Of a stretch of 64,000 nucleotides of DNA, positions 63,634 through 64,000 are shown piece after piece. Under the pieces are notes generated by a model, which ran no database searches, was not told the origin of the DNA, and saw only the letters and a list, made by a program, of their open reading frames with translations. The stretch is taken from positions 1-64,000 of the forward strand of contig NZ_CDDH01000100.1 in the NCBI RefSeq assembly GCF_000819725.1, given 5' to 3'. A program made the position numbers and the translations under genes. Positions within the stretch are counted from its first letter, which is position 1. The number at the start of each line of letters is the position of its first letter. The DNA comes from Aeromonas australiensis. GTDB taxonomy: Bacteria > Pseudomonadota > Gammaproteobacteria > Enterobacterales > Aeromonadaceae.

Positions 63634-64000
63634 CTCATTCATTTACAAACCGTCTCAAGCTACTTTTACTGGGTGATGGGTTGGTCGTGTTCGGGGGATG
63701 GATTGACTATATAGCCATACTGACAATATGTGTGTATCGATTTCAAGTTGATAGCATGGAGATAGCAATTATCGGCGCAAGTATGCTATTGCCAGGTATC
63801 ATATTTACCGGATTTATTAGTAATTTTGTTAATGGCTGTAAAGTTCTTTATTGGTTACGTACAAGTCTGATGCTAAGGGCATTGCTGACTGTTGCACTAT
63901 TAACTGCAAGCAACCTATATATCTTTGTGGCAATAGCTGTAATTAGATCTCTATTTAATAGCATAGCCACACCAGCTATATCAGTTATCAGTGCTCGTTG
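63621..64000 (+). CDS. MFS transporter, N-terminal part (runs off the window)
   Basis: An open frame from a TTG that overlaps the methyltransferase end by 13 nt; AGGAG lies 7 nt before it. At least 126 residues: FTNRLKLLLLGDGLVVFGGWIDYI helix, then several more hydrophobic helices with IGASMLLPGIIFTGFISNFV and LRALLTVALLTASNLYIF. The start and spacing look like the DHA3/NreB/enterobactin-exporter type of major facilitator. No stop before the window ends. Tight coupling to the methyltransferase suggests export of the modified product, or self-protection. Confidence 0.7.
   Translation, partial: MDKITHSFTNRLKLLLLGDGLVVFGGWIDYIAILTICVYRFQVDSMEIAIIGASMLLPGIIFTGFISNFVNGCKVLYWLRTSLMLRALLTVALLTASNLYIFVAIAVIRSLFNSIATPAISVISAR

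Overview
The window looks like a chromosome segment of an Aeromonas-type gammaproteobacterium. The basis is a GC-rich core of housekeeping genes (tldD, metH, rimK, argCBFGH with divergent argE, ppc, pckA, hslRO, dhaKLM-gldA-dhaR) whose products look gammaproteobacterial throughout. No rRNA, tRNA or CRISPR array was seen. The genus is an inference from gene content, not from a marker gene.

Layout. 1-9.2 kb: tldD, a small protein, marC, an MHS-type MFS transporter, a DUF71/COG2102 ATPase, an HDOD protein, a GNAT, a small protein absent from longer-ORF calls (7249-7425) and a CPA1 Na+/H+ antiporter. 9.4-14.3 kb: metH and rimK. 14.3-21.7 kb: the arginine genes, argC-B-F-G-H leftward and argE rightward, with a tandem ARG-box operator between them. 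21.8-24.6 kb: ppc. 24.6-25.6 kb: an AT-rich patch with two overlapping small genes and a Fur-box-like site. 25.8-41.4 kb: two diguanylate cyclases, an HAAAP amino-acid permease, an outer-membrane barrel, a SlyB-like lipoprotein, a long aminopeptidase P with a GntR regulator, pckA, hslO-hslR, a NUDIX-PAP2 fusion and an AI-2E-family transporter. 41.4-43.4 kb: a repeat-rich spacer and an AT-rich trypsin-like protease/membrane protein pair. 43.4-44.6 kb: a Tat-exported agmatine-deiminase-type gene with two frameshifts. 44.8-48.8 kb: a LuxR regulator and a large lipoprotein bracketed by perfect 28-bp direct repeats. 48.8-56.1 kb: dhaR, gldA, dhaM-L-K and a purine permease. 56.4-59.1 kb: a cold-shock protein, a CDF efflux protein and small charged proteins. 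59.1-61.1 kb: decayed gene ends and an IS3-family element with identifiable terminal inverted repeats.

The most unusual part is the AT-rich right end (61.48-64.0 kb, running off the window). A 24-codon gene with a good ribosome-binding site is followed by a 15-bp hairpin with a T-run, then by a cupin/JmjC-type 2-oxoglutarate oxygenase, a TylF-type O-methyltransferase and an MFS transporter that starts at an overlapping TTG. The order precursor - attenuator - oxygenase - methyltransferase - exporter is what a minimal ribosomally made, modified peptide (RiPP) pathway would look like. The inferred chemistry is side-chain hydroxylation followed by O-methylation, then export. This is a hypothesis from gene order and motifs; the product is unknown.

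Three separate reading-frame breaks (two in the agmatine deiminase gene, one in the IS transposase) can each be repaired by adding one base to a C/G run. Either these genes are decaying or the assembly has homopolymer errors; raw reads would decide.
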